Assembly: GCF_900099705.1 (NCBI RefSeq)
Contig: NZ_LT629695.1
Location: 3,162,001 to 3,226,000, forward strand
DNA from: Agrococcus jejuensis
GTDB taxonomy: Bacteria > Actinomycetota > Actinomycetes > Actinomycetales > Microbacteriaceae
Direction: 5' to 3'
DNA: 64,000 bases
Program-made: the position numbers and the translations under genes
Shown: in pieces, positions 34,616 through 46,105 of the stretch
Layout of the letters: each line of letters begins with the position of its first letter
Numbering within the stretch: position 1 is the stretch's first letter
Notes under the pieces: generated by a model
Told to the model about the DNA's origin: nothing
Database searches by the model: none
What the model saw: the letters and a program-made list of their open reading frames with translations, nothing else

Positions 34616-34956
34616 CCGCCGCAGCTCGCCGCGAGCGCGGCCTGCTCGAGAAGCTCCTCACGATCGTGCACGGCCTCGAGGTGCTCGCCCTCGCGTTCGG
34701 CGCCCTCGCGGTGTGGGGCGTCACGCGCGACTGGCCGGCGCCGACGGCGTTCGCGGTCGTCGCCGTCGTCCTCGTGCTCAGCCTCAAGGTGCTGCGCTAC
34801 CGGTGGGGATGGGTGGCCAGCCTCGTCGCGCAGGCGCTCATGGCGTGCCTCGCGCTCGTCGAGCCGGTGACGATCGGCGTCTCCCTGGCGTTCATCGCGA
34901 TGTGGATATTCTGCTTCGTGCGCGCGCGCCAGATCGAGCGCGGCGCGCAGCAGTGA
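34612..34956 (+). CDS. DUF4233 membrane protein
   Basis: 114 residues with about three to four membrane helices (about 22-40, 46-62, 68-85, 88-103). DUF4233 proteins characteristically sit between folC and ndk in actinobacteria, as here. ATGA overlap with folC and 26 bases to ndk indicate one operon. Function unknown. Confidence 0.85.
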   Translation: MTAAARRERGLLEKLLTIVHGLEVLALAFGALAVWGVTRDWPAPTAFAVVAVVLVLSLKVLRYRWGWVASLVAQALMACLALVEPVTIGVSLAFIAMWIFCFVRARQIERGAQQ

Positions 34957-34982
34957 AGCAGTACAGCGAAGGAAGTCATTCG

Positions 34983-35393
34983 ATGCAGCAGACCCTCGTC
35001 CTCGTGAAGCCCGACGGCGTCGCCCGTGGACTCACCGGCCAGATCCTCAGCCGGATCGAGGCGAAGGGGTACCGCATCGCCGACCTCCGGCTCGTGCAGC
35101 CCGAGCGCGCGCTGCTCGAGGAGCACTACGCCGAGCACGACGGCAAGCCGTTCTTCGAGCCGCTCGTCGAGTTCATGCTCTCGGGCCCGTCGGTCGCGGT
35201 GCGCCTCGAGGGCGACCGCGTCATCGAGGGCTTCCGCTCGCTCGCGGGCACGACCGACCCGACGACGGCGGCGCCCGGCACGATCCGCGGCGACCTCGGC
35301 CGCGACTGGGGCCTCAAGGTGCAGCAGAACCTCGTGCACGGCTCGGACTCCGAGGAGTCGTCGGCGCGCGAGCTCGCGCTCTGGTTCGCCTGA
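34983..35393 (+). CDS. ndk: Nucleoside diphosphate kinase
   Basis: 136-residue enzyme that exchanges gamma-phosphate between nucleoside tri- and diphosphates through a phospho-His intermediate. The active-site H119 lies in NLVHGSDS; LVKPDGVARG begins the fold. GAAGGAAG lies 8 bases before the ATG. Last gene of the ileS-folC-DUF4233-ndk transcript; a strong terminator follows 17 bases after the stop. Confidence 0.97.
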   Translation: MQQTLVLVKPDGVARGLTGQILSRIEAKGYRIADLRLVQPERALLEEHYAEHDGKPFFEPLVEFMLSGPSVAVRLEGDRVIEGFRSLAGTTDPTTAAPGTIRGDLGRDWGLKVQQNLVHGSDSEESSARELALWFA

Positions 35394-35409
35394 GCCGCAT
35401 CCACCCAGA

Positions 35410-35447
35410 CGACGACGCCCCCGGCCATGCGGCCGGGGGCGTCGTCG
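35410..35447. terminator. Terminator between ndk and VKOR gene
   Basis: A perfect 17-base-pair stem (35410-35426 with 35431-35447) and ATGC loop, between two convergent genes; serves both strands. Confidence 0.9.
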
Positions 35448-35469
35448 CGTCTGCGGGTCGTCGGTGGGG

Positions 35470-36132
35470 TCAGTAGCCCAGCAGCAGGTACCGGGGGATG
35501 TCGGGCAGGCGCACGACGATGACGAGCACGACGACGAGCGCGAGCACGATGCTCAGCACCCACGACCACTCGCCCCAGCGCGCGGCGAACGCGCGCAGGC
35601 CGGCCGGCGCCACCATGGCGCCCGAGCCGATCGACCACGTCACGAACGTCGGGGCCATCGCCGACATCGCCATGTAGACGAGGAAGCACCAGGGGCACAC
35701 GAGGCCGAGCTCGAACACGCTCTGCTGCCAGAGCCACAGCGCGAACGCCAGGCCGCCGAGCACGCCGACCGTGAACGTCGACCACACCCAGCGCGGCATG
35801 CGCACGAGCGCGAGGGCGAGCACGCCCATCACGATGACGATGGGGAAGGCCATGAGGCCGATGAAGGGGTTCGGGAAGCCCAGGAGGCTGCCCTGCCACG
35901 ACTCCATCGCGCCGGAGCAGCTGACGAACGGGCTGATGTCGCAGCCGAGACCCTCGTCGGGGAACTGCAGCAGGTGGATCCGCTCGATCGACAGCGTGAG
36001 CGCTGCCGTGAGTCCTGCGGCACCCGTCACGATGAGCAGGATGCCGAGCCACCGCGGCGGCGTGAACCCGGCGGGCGCCGGCACGGCGTCGTCCTTCGCG
36101 GGCGCTGCGCGCTCGGTCTGCTTCGTGGCCAT
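35470..36132 (-). CDS. Vitamin K epoxide reductase (VKOR) family protein
   Basis: 220 residues with about five membrane helices. The redox motif CPWC is C146-C149 and the loop pair is C64 and C72 (CDISPFVSCSG). In actinobacteria VKOR re-oxidises DsbA-like proteins using menaquinone, forming disulfides in exported proteins. No DsbA-like gene is adjacent. The ATG at 36132 was chosen because it starts a typical short charged head; an in-frame start 57 bases upstream is Arg/Cys-rich and unlikely. Confidence 0.92.
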   Translation of the reverse strand: MATKQTERAAPAKDDAVPAPAGFTPPRWLGILLIVTGAAGLTAALTLSIERIHLLQFPDEGLGCDISPFVSCSGAMESWQGSLLGFPNPFIGLMAFPIVIVMGVLALALVRMPRWVWSTFTVGVLGGLAFALWLWQQSVFELGLVCPWCFLVYMAMSAMAPTFVTWSIGSGAMVAPAGLRAFAARWGEWSWVLSIVLALVVVLVIVVRLPDIPRYLLLGY

Positions 36133-36287
36133 GTCCACCCCTCGGCTGCGGGCATCGCGGTCGCGCATGCCTCGGCATGAGCATCCCACCAGCAGACCCT
36201 ATGCATCGGCCGACCGGTCAGCGGACGCGGCGACCAGGTCGTGCGTGGTCGTGAGCGCCGCTCACGGACGACACGCCGACCGTGGGG

Positions 36288-36487
36288 TATCGTGGGTGAC
36301 GGCGCACCAGCGCCGCAGATTTGACCGGGCACACCGGGCCGCTCCCGCGAGGGGGTGTCGGATCGCCAGCTCCGAGCAGACGAACAGGTGCCGTGCGACA
36401 CCGCACGCACCCACAGGGATTCGCGGCGGGCACTGCCAGCCGCGCGAGAGTCGCCCGGCGATGCCGGGCCTGAGGAGTACGCCAGCG
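36288..36487 (+). promoter_or_regulatory. Promoter and long structured leader of the RNase E/G gene
   Basis: A TATCGT -10 hexamer lies at 36288-36293, the same word as in the rplU promoter, but without a good -35. About 190 bases of G+C-rich leader precede the ATG at 36488, with several potential hairpins (for example CCCGGCGATGCCGGG at 36454-36468). RNase E in other bacteria regulates itself through its leader; that this leader does so is inference. The 155 bases between VKOR and the -10 hold nothing else I recognise. Confidence 0.45.
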
Positions 36488-38935
36488 ATGGTGGATGCAC
36501 ACGACGCGTCGGCAGACGCGAACCACGACGAGACCAGCACCGAGATCGCGACGCCCGTCGCCGAGATCGAGACGACCGGGCAGGCCGAGGTGGCCGAGCA
36601 GGCTGCCGAGCAGCCCGCCGTCGAGCAGGAGCAGCCCGCCGAGGCGCCCGTCGCCTCCGACGGCGAGCCCGAGCCCGGCCACGAGCCGGGTCTCGAGGGT
36701 CCTGCCGAGCTCGCGCTGCCCGAGCGCGGCGAGGATGCGCTGCCGTTCGCGATCCAGTTCTTCGCGCCCGACATCGCGAGCCTCGCACCGCTGCCGCCGC
36801 TGCCCTCGCAGCGCCGCGACCCGGTCGACGACGACGAGGACGACGACGAGCCCCGATCGAACCGCCGTCGCCGGCGCAGCGGCCGCAGCCGCGAGGAGCG
36901 TCAGGCCGAGCGTCCGCTCATCACGGAGCCGCAGAAGGTGCAGGGCTCCACGCGCCTCGAGGCGAAGAAGCAGCGCCGCCGCGAGGGCCGCGACGCGGGT
37001 CGTCGTCGCGCCGTCGTCACCGAGAGCGAGTTCCTCGCCCGCCGCGAGGCCGTCGAGCGCACCATGGTCGTGCGCTCGCGCCACGACCGCGTGCAGCTCG
37101 CGGTGCTCGAGGACGGCATCCTCGTCGAGCACTACGTCGCCAAGTCGTCGGAGACGAGCCTCATCGGCAACGTCTACCTCGGCAAGGTGCAGAACGTGCT
37201 GCCCAGCATGGAGGCGGCGTTCGTCGACATCGGGCGCGGCCGCAACGCCGTGCTCTACTCGGGCGAGATCGACTGGGAGGCCGCGGGCCTCGAGAACCAG
37301 CCGCGCAAGATCGAGCTCGCGCTCAAGCCGGGCGACACCGTGCTCGTGCAGGTCACGAAGGACCCGATCGGTCACAAGGGCGCTCGCCTGACGAGCCAGA
37401 TCTCGCTGCCCGGTCGCTACCTGGTCTCGGTGCCCGGTGGCTCGATGAGCGGCATCTCGCGCAAGCTGCCCGACACCGAGCGCGCGCGCCTGAAGAAGAT
37501 CCTCAAGGAGGTGCTCCCCGAGGGCATGGGCGTCATCGTGCGCACCGCCGCCGAGGGCGCCACGCAGGACCAGCTCACGCGCGACGTCGAGCGCCTCGGC
37601 CGCCAGTGGCAGTCGATCCAGGACCAGACGGCGAAGGGCAGCGCACCCGCGCGCCTGCACGCCGAGCCCGACCTGCTCGTCAAGATCGTGCGCGACGTCT
37701 TCAACGAGGACTTCCAGCGCATGGTCATCCAGGGCGACGAGGCGCTGTCGACCATCCGCGAGTACCTCGGCGCCATCGCGCCCGACCTGCTCGAGCGCAT
37801 CGAGCCGTTCGAGCTCGAGGTCGACCCGTTCGAGCACTTCCGCGTCTCCGAGCAGATCGACAAGGCGCTCGACCGCAAGGTCTGGCTGCCGTCGGGCGGC
37901 TCGCTCGTCATCGACCGCACCGAGGCCATGACGGTCATCGACGTCAACACCGGCCGCTTCGTCGGCCAGGGCGGCAACCTCGAGGAGACCGTCACGAAGA
38001 ACAACCTCGAGGCTGCGGAGGAGGTCGTGCGACAGCTGCGCCTGCGCGACCTCGGCGGCATCGTGGTGATCGACTTCATCGACATGGTGCTCGAGTCGAA
38101 CCGCGACCTCGTGCAGCGACGCCTCATCGAGTGCCTGTCGCGCGACCGCACGAAGCACCAGGTGGCGGAGGTCACGAGCCTCGGCCTCGTGCAGATGACG
38201 CGCAAGCGCCTGGGCCTCGGCCTGCTCGAGGCGTACTCGGAGACGTGCGAGGTGTGCGCGGGCCGCGGCCTGATCGTGCACCACGAGCCCGTGTCGCGCT
38301 CGTCGCGCGGCGGCGGCAACGGCGGCTCCGAGGGCGGCCGTCGCCGCGGCGGCAAGCGCCAGGAGCCCGCGGCGAGCGCCGGCGGCAACCAGGGCGGCCA
38401 GCAGCACTCGCAGCAGCAGGGCACGCACGGCATCACCGACGACGCCCGCAAGGGCCTGTCGCAGATGGCGGCGGCATCGAAGGGTCGCGAGCACGGCCAC
38501 GACGACGAGCACGGCCACGAGCACGGCGAGGAGTCGGCTGCCCCCGAGCAGGCGGCCCCCGCGGCGCAGCGTCAGCAGCAGCAGCCCGCGCGCGAGCAGC
38601 AGCCGCGTCGCAGCCGCCGAGCCTCGAGCCGCGGTGCTCGCGACGGCCAGCAGCAGCAGACGCAGCAGTCGCAGGGTGCACCCGCTCGCCAGCAGGAGTC
38701 CGCGCCCGCGCGCCAGCAGGAGCCGGCGGCCGACGCCGTCACGATCCTCGACATCCCCGTCGCGGCGAAGCGCGACGAGCCCACGGCACCCGCACGCTCG
38801 AACGACGTCGAGGGTCTGCTCTCGGGCGCGCTCGACGCCCTCGCGGCACCTGCGGCCGGCACAGGCAAGGCGGCGCGCCGCAGCCGTCGTGCGTCGAGCG
38901 GCGGCATCGTCACGGCGCAGCCCGACGCCCAGTAG
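36488..38935 (+). CDS. rne: Ribonuclease E/G family endoribonuclease
   Basis: 815-residue RNase E/G. The N-terminal ~180 residues are acidic/Pro-rich and then highly basic (RRRRRSGRSREER), likely RNA-binding and disordered. The catalytic core (about 190-600) has the S1 domain (LIGNVYLGKVQNVLPSMEAAF), the magnesium-site segments TVIDVNTG and VVIDFIDM, and the zinc-link Cys pair C587-x2-C590 (CEVC). The C-terminal tail (about 610-815) is Gly/Gln/Arg/His-rich with HGHDDEHGHEHG repeats. This placement, tails on both sides of the core, is typical of actinobacterial RNase E. ATG at 36488 has GAGGAG 11 bases ahead. Confidence 0.93.
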   Translation: MVDAHDASADANHDETSTEIATPVAEIETTGQAEVAEQAAEQPAVEQEQPAEAPVASDGEPEPGHEPGLEGPAELALPERGEDALPFAIQFFAPDIASLAPLPPLPSQRRDPVDDDEDDDEPRSNRRRRRSGRSREERQAERPLITEPQKVQGSTRLEAKKQRRREGRDAGRRRAVVTESEFLARREAVERTMVVRSRHDRVQLAVLEDGILVEHYVAKSSETSLIGNVYLGKVQNVLPSMEAAFVDIGRGRNAVLYSGEIDWEAAGLENQPRKIELALKPGDTVLVQVTKDPIGHKGARLTSQISLPGRYLVSVPGGSMSGISRKLPDTERARLKKILKEVLPEGMGVIVRTAAEGATQDQLTRDVERLGRQWQSIQDQTAKGSAPARLHAEPDLLVKIVRDVFNEDFQRMVIQGDEALSTIREYLGAIAPDLLERIEPFELEVDPFEHFRVSEQIDKALDRKVWLPSGGSLVIDRTEAMTVIDVNTGRFVGQGGNLEETVTKNNLEAAEEVVRQLRLRDLGGIVVIDFIDMVLESNRDLVQRRLIECLSRDRTKHQVAEVTSLGLVQMTRKRLGLGLLEAYSETCEVCAGRGLIVHHEPVSRSSRGGGNGGSEGGRRRGGKRQEPAASAGGNQGGQQHSQQQGTHGITDDARKGLSQMAAASKGREHGHDDEHGHEHGEESAAPEQAAPAAQRQQQQPAREQQPRRSRRASSRGARDGQQQQTQQSQGAPARQQESAPARQQEPAADAVTILDIPVAAKRDEPTAPARSNDVEGLLSGALDALAAPAAGTGKAARRSRRASSGGIVTAQPDAQ

Positions 38936-38947
38936 GCATCCACGCAC

Positions 38948-38979
38948 GAGGCCCCGCGACCATCCGGTCGCGGGGCCTC
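38948..38979 (+). terminator. Terminator after rne
   Basis: A 14-base-pair perfect stem (GAGGCCCCGCGACC / GGTCGCGGGGCCTC) with ATCC loop, 12 bases after the stop; the stem can extend outward with ACGCA/TGCGT. Also serves the convergent DUF4031 gene. Confidence 0.85.
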
Positions 38980-38995
38980 CTGCGTGCGCGGCGTC

Positions 38996-39259
38996 TCAGC
39001 GGTCGCGCGGTTTGACGCGCAGCCCGCTCGCGAGCAGCCGGCGCACGAGCTCGCGGCCAGGCACGGCCTCGGCGCCGAGCGCCACGAGCTCGTCGATGCG
39101 CTCGGCGGGCACGTCGTAGTGGTCGCGGTCGAAGCCCCGCTCCGGCAGTCCGGCGCGGCGTGCGAACGCGTGGAGCTCGTCGAGCGACGCGTCGCTCACG
39201 AGATGCGCCCACGTCGTGCCGTGCTTCGGCCACCGGGGCTCGTCGACGAGGATCGCCAT
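38996..39259 (-). CDS. DUF4031 domain protein
   Basis: 87 residues covering the whole DUF4031 family: AILVDEPRWPKHGTTWAHLVSD, then SLDELHAFARRAGLPERGFDRDHYDVP. Conserved His/Asp residues suggest a metal or nucleotide site but no activity is known. It may be co-transcribed with the YcaQ-like gene 54 bases upstream on the same strand. Confidence 0.85.
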   Translation of the reverse strand: MAILVDEPRWPKHGTTWAHLVSDASLDELHAFARRAGLPERGFDRDHYDVPAERIDELVALGAEAVPGRELVRRLLASGLRVKPRDR

Positions 39260-39313
39260 GCCAGCGACGCTACTCCCGATCAGCGCAGCCCGTGCCTCAG
39301 GGCAGCCCGTGCC

Positions 39314-40417
39314 TCATGGGAGCTCCGTGCGCACGCCGAGGAACGCCGCCATGCCCGCGAGCTCGTCGGCGACGGCGTCGCGCAGGCGCGCGTCGGGCTC
39401 GACGTCCCAGTGGATGGCCGCGACGCGCAGCGCCCCGGCGTCGCGGTCGCGCCGCGCGTCGACCTTGGCCACGAGCGCGTCGCCGTCGAGCACGGGCAGC
39501 GCGAACGCGCCCCAACGCCGCTTCGCGGCCGGCGTGTACTGCTCGAGCGCGTAGTCGAACGCGAAGAGGTCGCGCATGCGCTTCCGGTCGAAGATGAGGC
39601 GGTCGAGCGGCGACAGCACCGCGACGCGGCCCGCGAACCCCTCCGCCGACGCGTCGGCGGCCAGGCGCCACTCGCCGCGCGTGCCCTCGACGCGCACGGG
39701 CTCGCCGACGCCACCCACGGCGCGCGGACGTGCGAGCCCCAGCGATCCCAGCACGCGCTCTTGCCGGCGTCGCTCCGCGTCGTCGGCCGGCAGCGGCTCG
39801 GCGGGCGGCAGCACGCGCTCGGCGAGATCCCACACGCGCTCCGAGCCCACCCGCTCGACGACCGCGACGACGCCCGAGCACTGCAGGAACTCGAGCAGCA
39901 TCGCGACGTTCCTGTTGGCGTTCCAGCCGCTCGAGTCCCACGGCCACTCGGCGGTGTCGGGCACGTCGCGCTGGGGGAGCGGCCCGTCGTCGCGCAGCAG
40001 CGCGAGCACACGGACGTGGAAGCCCCGATTGTCGGAGACCCACTCCGCGACCCGCGGGTGCTCGTCGGCCCACGCGAGCATGGGCGGCAGCAGCTCGGGC
40101 AGCAGCGACGTCGGCCGCAGCGAGATCGCGAGCGGCTCGATGGGCGTCGGCTGCCCCAGGTGCTCGAAGAGCCGCTGCTCGACCTCGACGGCGCGCCGCA
40201 CGTCGCCGTACGCGAGCTCGTCGCCGAGCCGCGTCCACGCCACGTGCTCCGCCGACGGCATGACGATGTCGGTCACGTTCGCCTGCAGCATCCCCAGGTG
40301 CTCGACGACCGTGAGCAGGTCGGATGCGCCGCGCGCGTCGAGCAGCTGCGCCCGCACCGCGATGCGCCGCGCGTCGACGATCGAGAGCTCGCGGAGCGTC
40401 GCTGCACGGGTGGCCAT
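39314..40417 (-). CDS. Winged-helix DNA-binding / YcaQ-like DNA glycosylase family protein
   Basis: 367 residues of the HTH_42/YcaQ superfamily: N-terminal LSIVDARRIAVRAQLLD and VVEHLGMLQANVTDIV, central GFHVRVLALL, and the C-terminal SPLDRLIFDRKRMRDLFAFDYALEQYTPAAKRRWG. E. coli YcaQ unhooks DNA interstrand crosslinks; the QxQ catalytic motif of that protein is not obvious here, where LGMLQANV occupies the region, so activity should not be assumed. ATG at 40417 chosen; a frame start 75 bases earlier reaches into the rplU promoter. Confidence 0.78.
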   Translation of the reverse strand: MATRAATLRELSIVDARRIAVRAQLLDARGASDLLTVVEHLGMLQANVTDIVMPSAEHVAWTRLGDELAYGDVRRAVEVEQRLFEHLGQPTPIEPLAISLRPTSLLPELLPPMLAWADEHPRVAEWVSDNRGFHVRVLALLRDDGPLPQRDVPDTAEWPWDSSGWNANRNVAMLLEFLQCSGVVAVVERVGSERVWDLAERVLPPAEPLPADDAERRRQERVLGSLGLARPRAVGGVGEPVRVEGTRGEWRLAADASAEGFAGRVAVLSPLDRLIFDRKRMRDLFAFDYALEQYTPAAKRRWGAFALPVLDGDALVAKVDARRDRDAGALRVAAIHWDVEPDARLRDAVADELAGMAAFLGVRTELP

Positions 40418-40472
40418 GCAGCAGACCCTAGACTGGGGGTCGGACGCGATGGCTCGCGGCGCGTGTCGCCGT

Positions 40473-40502
40473 TTGACCGGGTGCCTGGTCACCCTGTATC
40501 GT
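40473..40502 (+). promoter_or_regulatory. Promoter of rplU-rpmA
   Basis: TTGACC (40473-40478), 18-base spacer, TATCGT (40497-40502): close to the housekeeping actinobacterial consensus. About 65 bases of leader precede the GTG at 40576. Confidence 0.8.
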
Positions 40503-40575
40503 CGTCCGTTGGCGCGGTCGCGAACGCATTCGTGCGCGCCAGAGACTTTCCATCCATACCGAGTGAGGGATTCAC

Positions 40576-40884
40576 GTGGTCTACGCAGTTGTGCGCGCCG
40601 GCGGGCGTCAGGAGAAGGTCGAGGTGGGCTCGGTGCTCGTCGTCGACCGCATCGCCCCCTCCGAGGACGGCACGGTCGAGCTCGCTCCCGTGCTCCTCGT
40701 CGACGGTGACACCGTCACGTCCGACGCGAAGAGCCTCGCGAAGGTCACGGTCACGGCCGAGTTCGTGAACGACCTCCGCGGCCCGAAGATCGTCATCCAG
40801 AAGTTCAAGAACAAGACCGGGTACAAGAAGCGCCAGGGCCACCGCCAGGACCTGACGCGCCTCAAGGTCACCTCGATCAAGTAG
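40576..40884 (+). CDS. rplU: 50S ribosomal protein L21
   Basis: 102 residues, complete L21: begins [18 protein letters not shown] and ends with the conserved [15 protein letters not shown] block that contacts 23S rRNA. GTG start. Ten bases ahead of rpmA in one transcript with a strong promoter upstream. Confidence 0.97.
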   Translation: MVYAVVRAGGRQEKVEVGSVLVVDRIAPSEDGTVELAPVLLVDGDTVTSDAKSLAKVTVTAEFVNDLRGPKIVIQKFKNKTGYKKRQGHRQDLTRLKVTSIK

Positions 40885-40894
40885 GAGCGCAGCA

Positions 40895-43608
<2,714 letters not shown>

Positions 43609-43612
<4 letters not shown>

Positions 43613-44040
43613 GCGCAGCCGACGCGGTGCCCGACGTGCGCGAGCTCGTCGCCACCGACGTCGACGCCATCGTGGCGCTGTGGCACGAGGCGGGCCTCAC
43701 ACGGCCGTGGAACCCGCCGCACGACGACGTGGCCCTCGCGCTCGCCGGGCCCTCGTCGACGATCCTCGGCATCGACGTCGACGGCGTGCTCGCCGCGACG
43801 GCGCTCGCCGGGCACGACGGCCACCGCGGCTGGCTGTACTACGTGGCCGTGGCGGATGCGCACCGCGGCACGGGCCTCGGACGCGCGGTCGTGACGGCGG
43901 CGGAGGCGTGGCTGTCGCGCCGCGACATCCGCAAGGTGCAGCTCATGGTGCGCGCGGGCAATCCCGCTGCCGGGCTCTACGAGCACCTGGGCTACGAGCG
44001 CCAGGACGTCACGGTGCTGGGGCGCTGGCTCGACGCCTAG
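43609..44040 (+). CDS. GNAT-family N-acetyltransferase (YpeA-like)
   Basis: 143 residues. Acetyl-CoA site motif A appears as YYVAVADAHRGTGLGRAVV (about 69-87), and the C-terminal VRAGNPAAGLYEHLGYER is typical of YpeA/RimI-like acetyltransferases. It is inserted between proB and proA, coupled to proB by ATGA and 10 bases from proA. Substrate unknown; a role linked to proline synthesis is not implied by the sequence. Confidence 0.85.
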
Positions 44041-44049
44041 GATCGGATC

Positions 44050-45282
44050 GTGACCGACCTCGCGACGCTGCTGCACGCCTCTCGACGCGCCGCGAGGGTG
44101 CTCGCCGTGGCGGGCACCGAGCCGCGGAAGGCGGCGATCCTCGCGATCGCCGACGCGATCGACGCCTCCGTCGACGCGATCGTCGCCGCGAACGCCGAGG
44201 ACCTCGAGCGGGGCCGCGGCACGCTCGCCGACGGTCTGCTCGATCGCCTCGCGCTCGACGCGACGCGCGTCGCCGCCCTCGCCGCCGCCGCCCGCGAGCT
44301 CGCCGACCTGCCGGACCCCGTCGGGGAGGTGACGCGCACGCGCACGCTCGAGAACGGCCTCGAGCTCACCGAGGTGCGCGTGCCGTTCGGCGTCGTCGGC
44401 GCCATCTACGAGGCGCGCCCCAACGTCACGGTCGACCTCGCGTGCATCGCGCTCGGCTCGGGCAACGCCATCGTGCTGCGCGGCGGCAGCGCCGCCGAGC
44501 AGACGAACGCCGTGCTCGTCGAGACGATGCAGCGCGCCATCGCCTCCGTGGGCCTGCCCGCGGAGTCCGTGCAGACGATCGACCGGTTCGGCCGCGCGGG
44601 CGCCACCGAGCTCATGCGCGCCCGCGGCCTCGTCGACCTGCTCGTGCCGCGCGGCAGCGCCTCGCTCATCGAGACCGTCGTGCGCGAGTCGCAGGTGCCC
44701 GTCATCGAGACGGGCGCTGGCGTCGTGCACGCGTTCGTCGACGCCGCCGCCGACCTCGAGCAGGCCATCCCGCTGCTGCTCAACGCCAAGACGCAGCGCA
44801 CGAGCGTGTGCAACTCGCTCGAGACCGTGCTCGTGCACCGTGCGATCGCCGACGAGGCCGTGCCCGTCGTCGTCGACGCCATGCGCGCCGCCGGCGTCAC
44901 GGTGCACGCCGACGGCGACGTCGAGGGTGCCGCGCCGCTGGGGCCCGAGGGCTGGGCGACCGAGCATCTCTCGATGGACGTCGCCGTGCGCGTCGTCGAC
45001 GACCTCGATGCCGCGATCGACCACATCGAGCGCTTCGGCACGCACCACACCGACGTCATCCTCACCGAGGATGCGGCGGCAGCCGAGCGCTTCCTCGCCG
45101 AGGTCGACTCGGCCGTCGTCATGGTGAACGCGTCGACGCGCTTCACCGACGGCGGGCAGTTCGGCTTCGGCGCCGAGGTGGGCATCTCGACGCAGAAGGC
45201 GCACGCGCGCGGGCCCATGGGCCTGCCGGAGCTCACGAGCACGAAGTGGCTCGTGCGCGGCACCGGCCAGGTGCGCGCCTGA
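44050..45282 (+). CDS. proA: Glutamate-5-semialdehyde dehydrogenase (gamma-glutamyl phosphate reductase)
   Basis: 410-residue aldehyde-dehydrogenase-fold enzyme reducing gamma-glutamyl phosphate, the second step of proline synthesis. The catalytic Cys is C254 in TQRTSVCNSLET; the ProA signature with VNASTRFTDGGQFGFGAEVGIS is near the C-terminus (core VNASTRFTDGGQFG). GTG start at 44050. Placed after proB and the GNAT gene in one transcript. Confidence 0.96.
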   Translation: MTDLATLLHASRRAARVLAVAGTEPRKAAILAIADAIDASVDAIVAANAEDLERGRGTLADGLLDRLALDATRVAALAAAARELADLPDPVGEVTRTRTLENGLELTEVRVPFGVVGAIYEARPNVTVDLACIALGSGNAIVLRGGSAAEQTNAVLVETMQRAIASVGLPAESVQTIDRFGRAGATELMRARGLVDLLVPRGSASLIETVVRESQVPVIETGAGVVHAFVDAAADLEQAIPLLLNAKTQRTSVCNSLETVLVHRAIADEAVPVVVDAMRAAGVTVHADGDVEGAAPLGPEGWATEHLSMDVAVRVVDDLDAAIDHIERFGTHHTDVILTEDAAAAERFLAEVDSAVVMVNASTRFTDGGQFGFGAEVGISTQKAHARGPMGLPELTSTKWLVRGTGQVRA

Positions 45283-45311
45283 ACCTCGATCCCACGGGTA
45301 GGATCGGAGGC

Positions 45312-45497
45312 ATGGACCTCCTCCTCGCGGCGACCGAGCACCACAGCGATCCCGGCATCATGCCGTACATCGTCGGCGGCATCGCCGCGGCGGTCTTCGT
45401 GATCCTCGGCATCGTGACGCACTCGTACCGCGACGTCGCGAACCGGCACAGCCACAAGTTCGACCAGAGCACGCAGAACACCTCCGGTCACCACTAG
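45312..45497 (+). CDS. Small single-helix membrane protein between proA and nadD
   Basis: 61 residues. One membrane helix (about 18-38), short outside-facing N-terminus ([11 protein letters not shown]) and a polar C-terminus rich in His/Ser/Asn ending SGHH. GGAGG precedes the ATG at 45312. Genes of this size and shape at this locus recur in Microbacteriaceae in my recollection. Function unknown. Confidence 0.75.
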   Translation: MDLLLAATEHHSDPGIMPYIVGGIAAAVFVILGIVTHSYRDVANRHSHKFDQSTQNTSGHH

Positions 45498-45508
45498 GCC
45501 GACGCCGC

Positions 45509-46105
45509 ATGGCACCTCGCCGTCGCCGCCTCGGCATCATGGGCGGCACGTTCGACCCCATCCATCACGGCCACCTCGTGGCCGCGAGCGAGGTCGCGCA
45601 GCACTTCGAGCTCGACGAGGTCGTGTTCGTGCCCACGGGCACGCCGTACCTGAAGTCGGATGCGAGCCCCGCCGAGCACCGATATCTCATGACGGTCGTC
45701 GCGACCGCCTCGAACCCGCGGTTCACCGTGTCGCGCGTCGACGTCGACCGCGACGGTCCGACGTACACGATCGACACGCTGCGCGACATGCGCGCGCTGC
45801 ATCCCGACGCCGACCTCTTCTTCATCACGGGGGCCGACGCGTTCCAGTCGATCGTGGGCTGGAAGGACGTCGGCGAGCTCTGGGATCTCGCCCACTTCGT
45901 CGCCGTGTCGCGGCCCGGGCACCAGCTCTCGGTGCGGGGGTACCCCGATGACGCGGTATCCTCGTTGGAGGTTCCCGCGCTCGCCATCTCGTCCACCGAC
46001 TGCCGAGCCCGTGTGGCAGCCGACTACCCGGTGTGGTATCTGGTCCCCGATGGGGTGGTTCAATACATCACCAAGCACGCTCTGTACAGGATGATCGACG
46101 CATGA
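45509..46105 (+). CDS. nadD: Nicotinate-nucleotide adenylyltransferase
   Basis: 198-residue NAD synthesis enzyme. The nucleotidyltransferase motif [12 protein letters not shown] is near the N-terminus (12-23), and the second motif is SSTDCR in place of the usual SSTxIR near residue 162. The stop overlaps the next gene (ATGA). Confidence 0.95.
   Translation: MAPRRRRLGIMGGTFDPIHHGHLVAASEVAQHFELDEVVFVPTGTPYLKSDASPAEHRYLMTVVATASNPRFTVSRVDVDRDGPTYTIDTLRDMRALHPDADLFFITGADAFQSIVGWKDVGELWDLAHFVAVSRPGHQLSVRGYPDDAVSSLEVPALAISSTDCRARVAADYPVWYLVPDGVVQYITKHALYRMIDA

Noticed and set aside
36321..36330. TTGACC as a second rne promoter
   Set aside because: No TANNNT hexamer lies 16-19 bases downstream.
38505..38540. 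Repeated HGHDDEHGHEHG coding in rne as a possible metal-binding element or DNA repeat
   Set aside because: It is a short low-complexity stretch within the disordered tail; too few units to call a DNA repeat, and metal binding cannot be shown from sequence.
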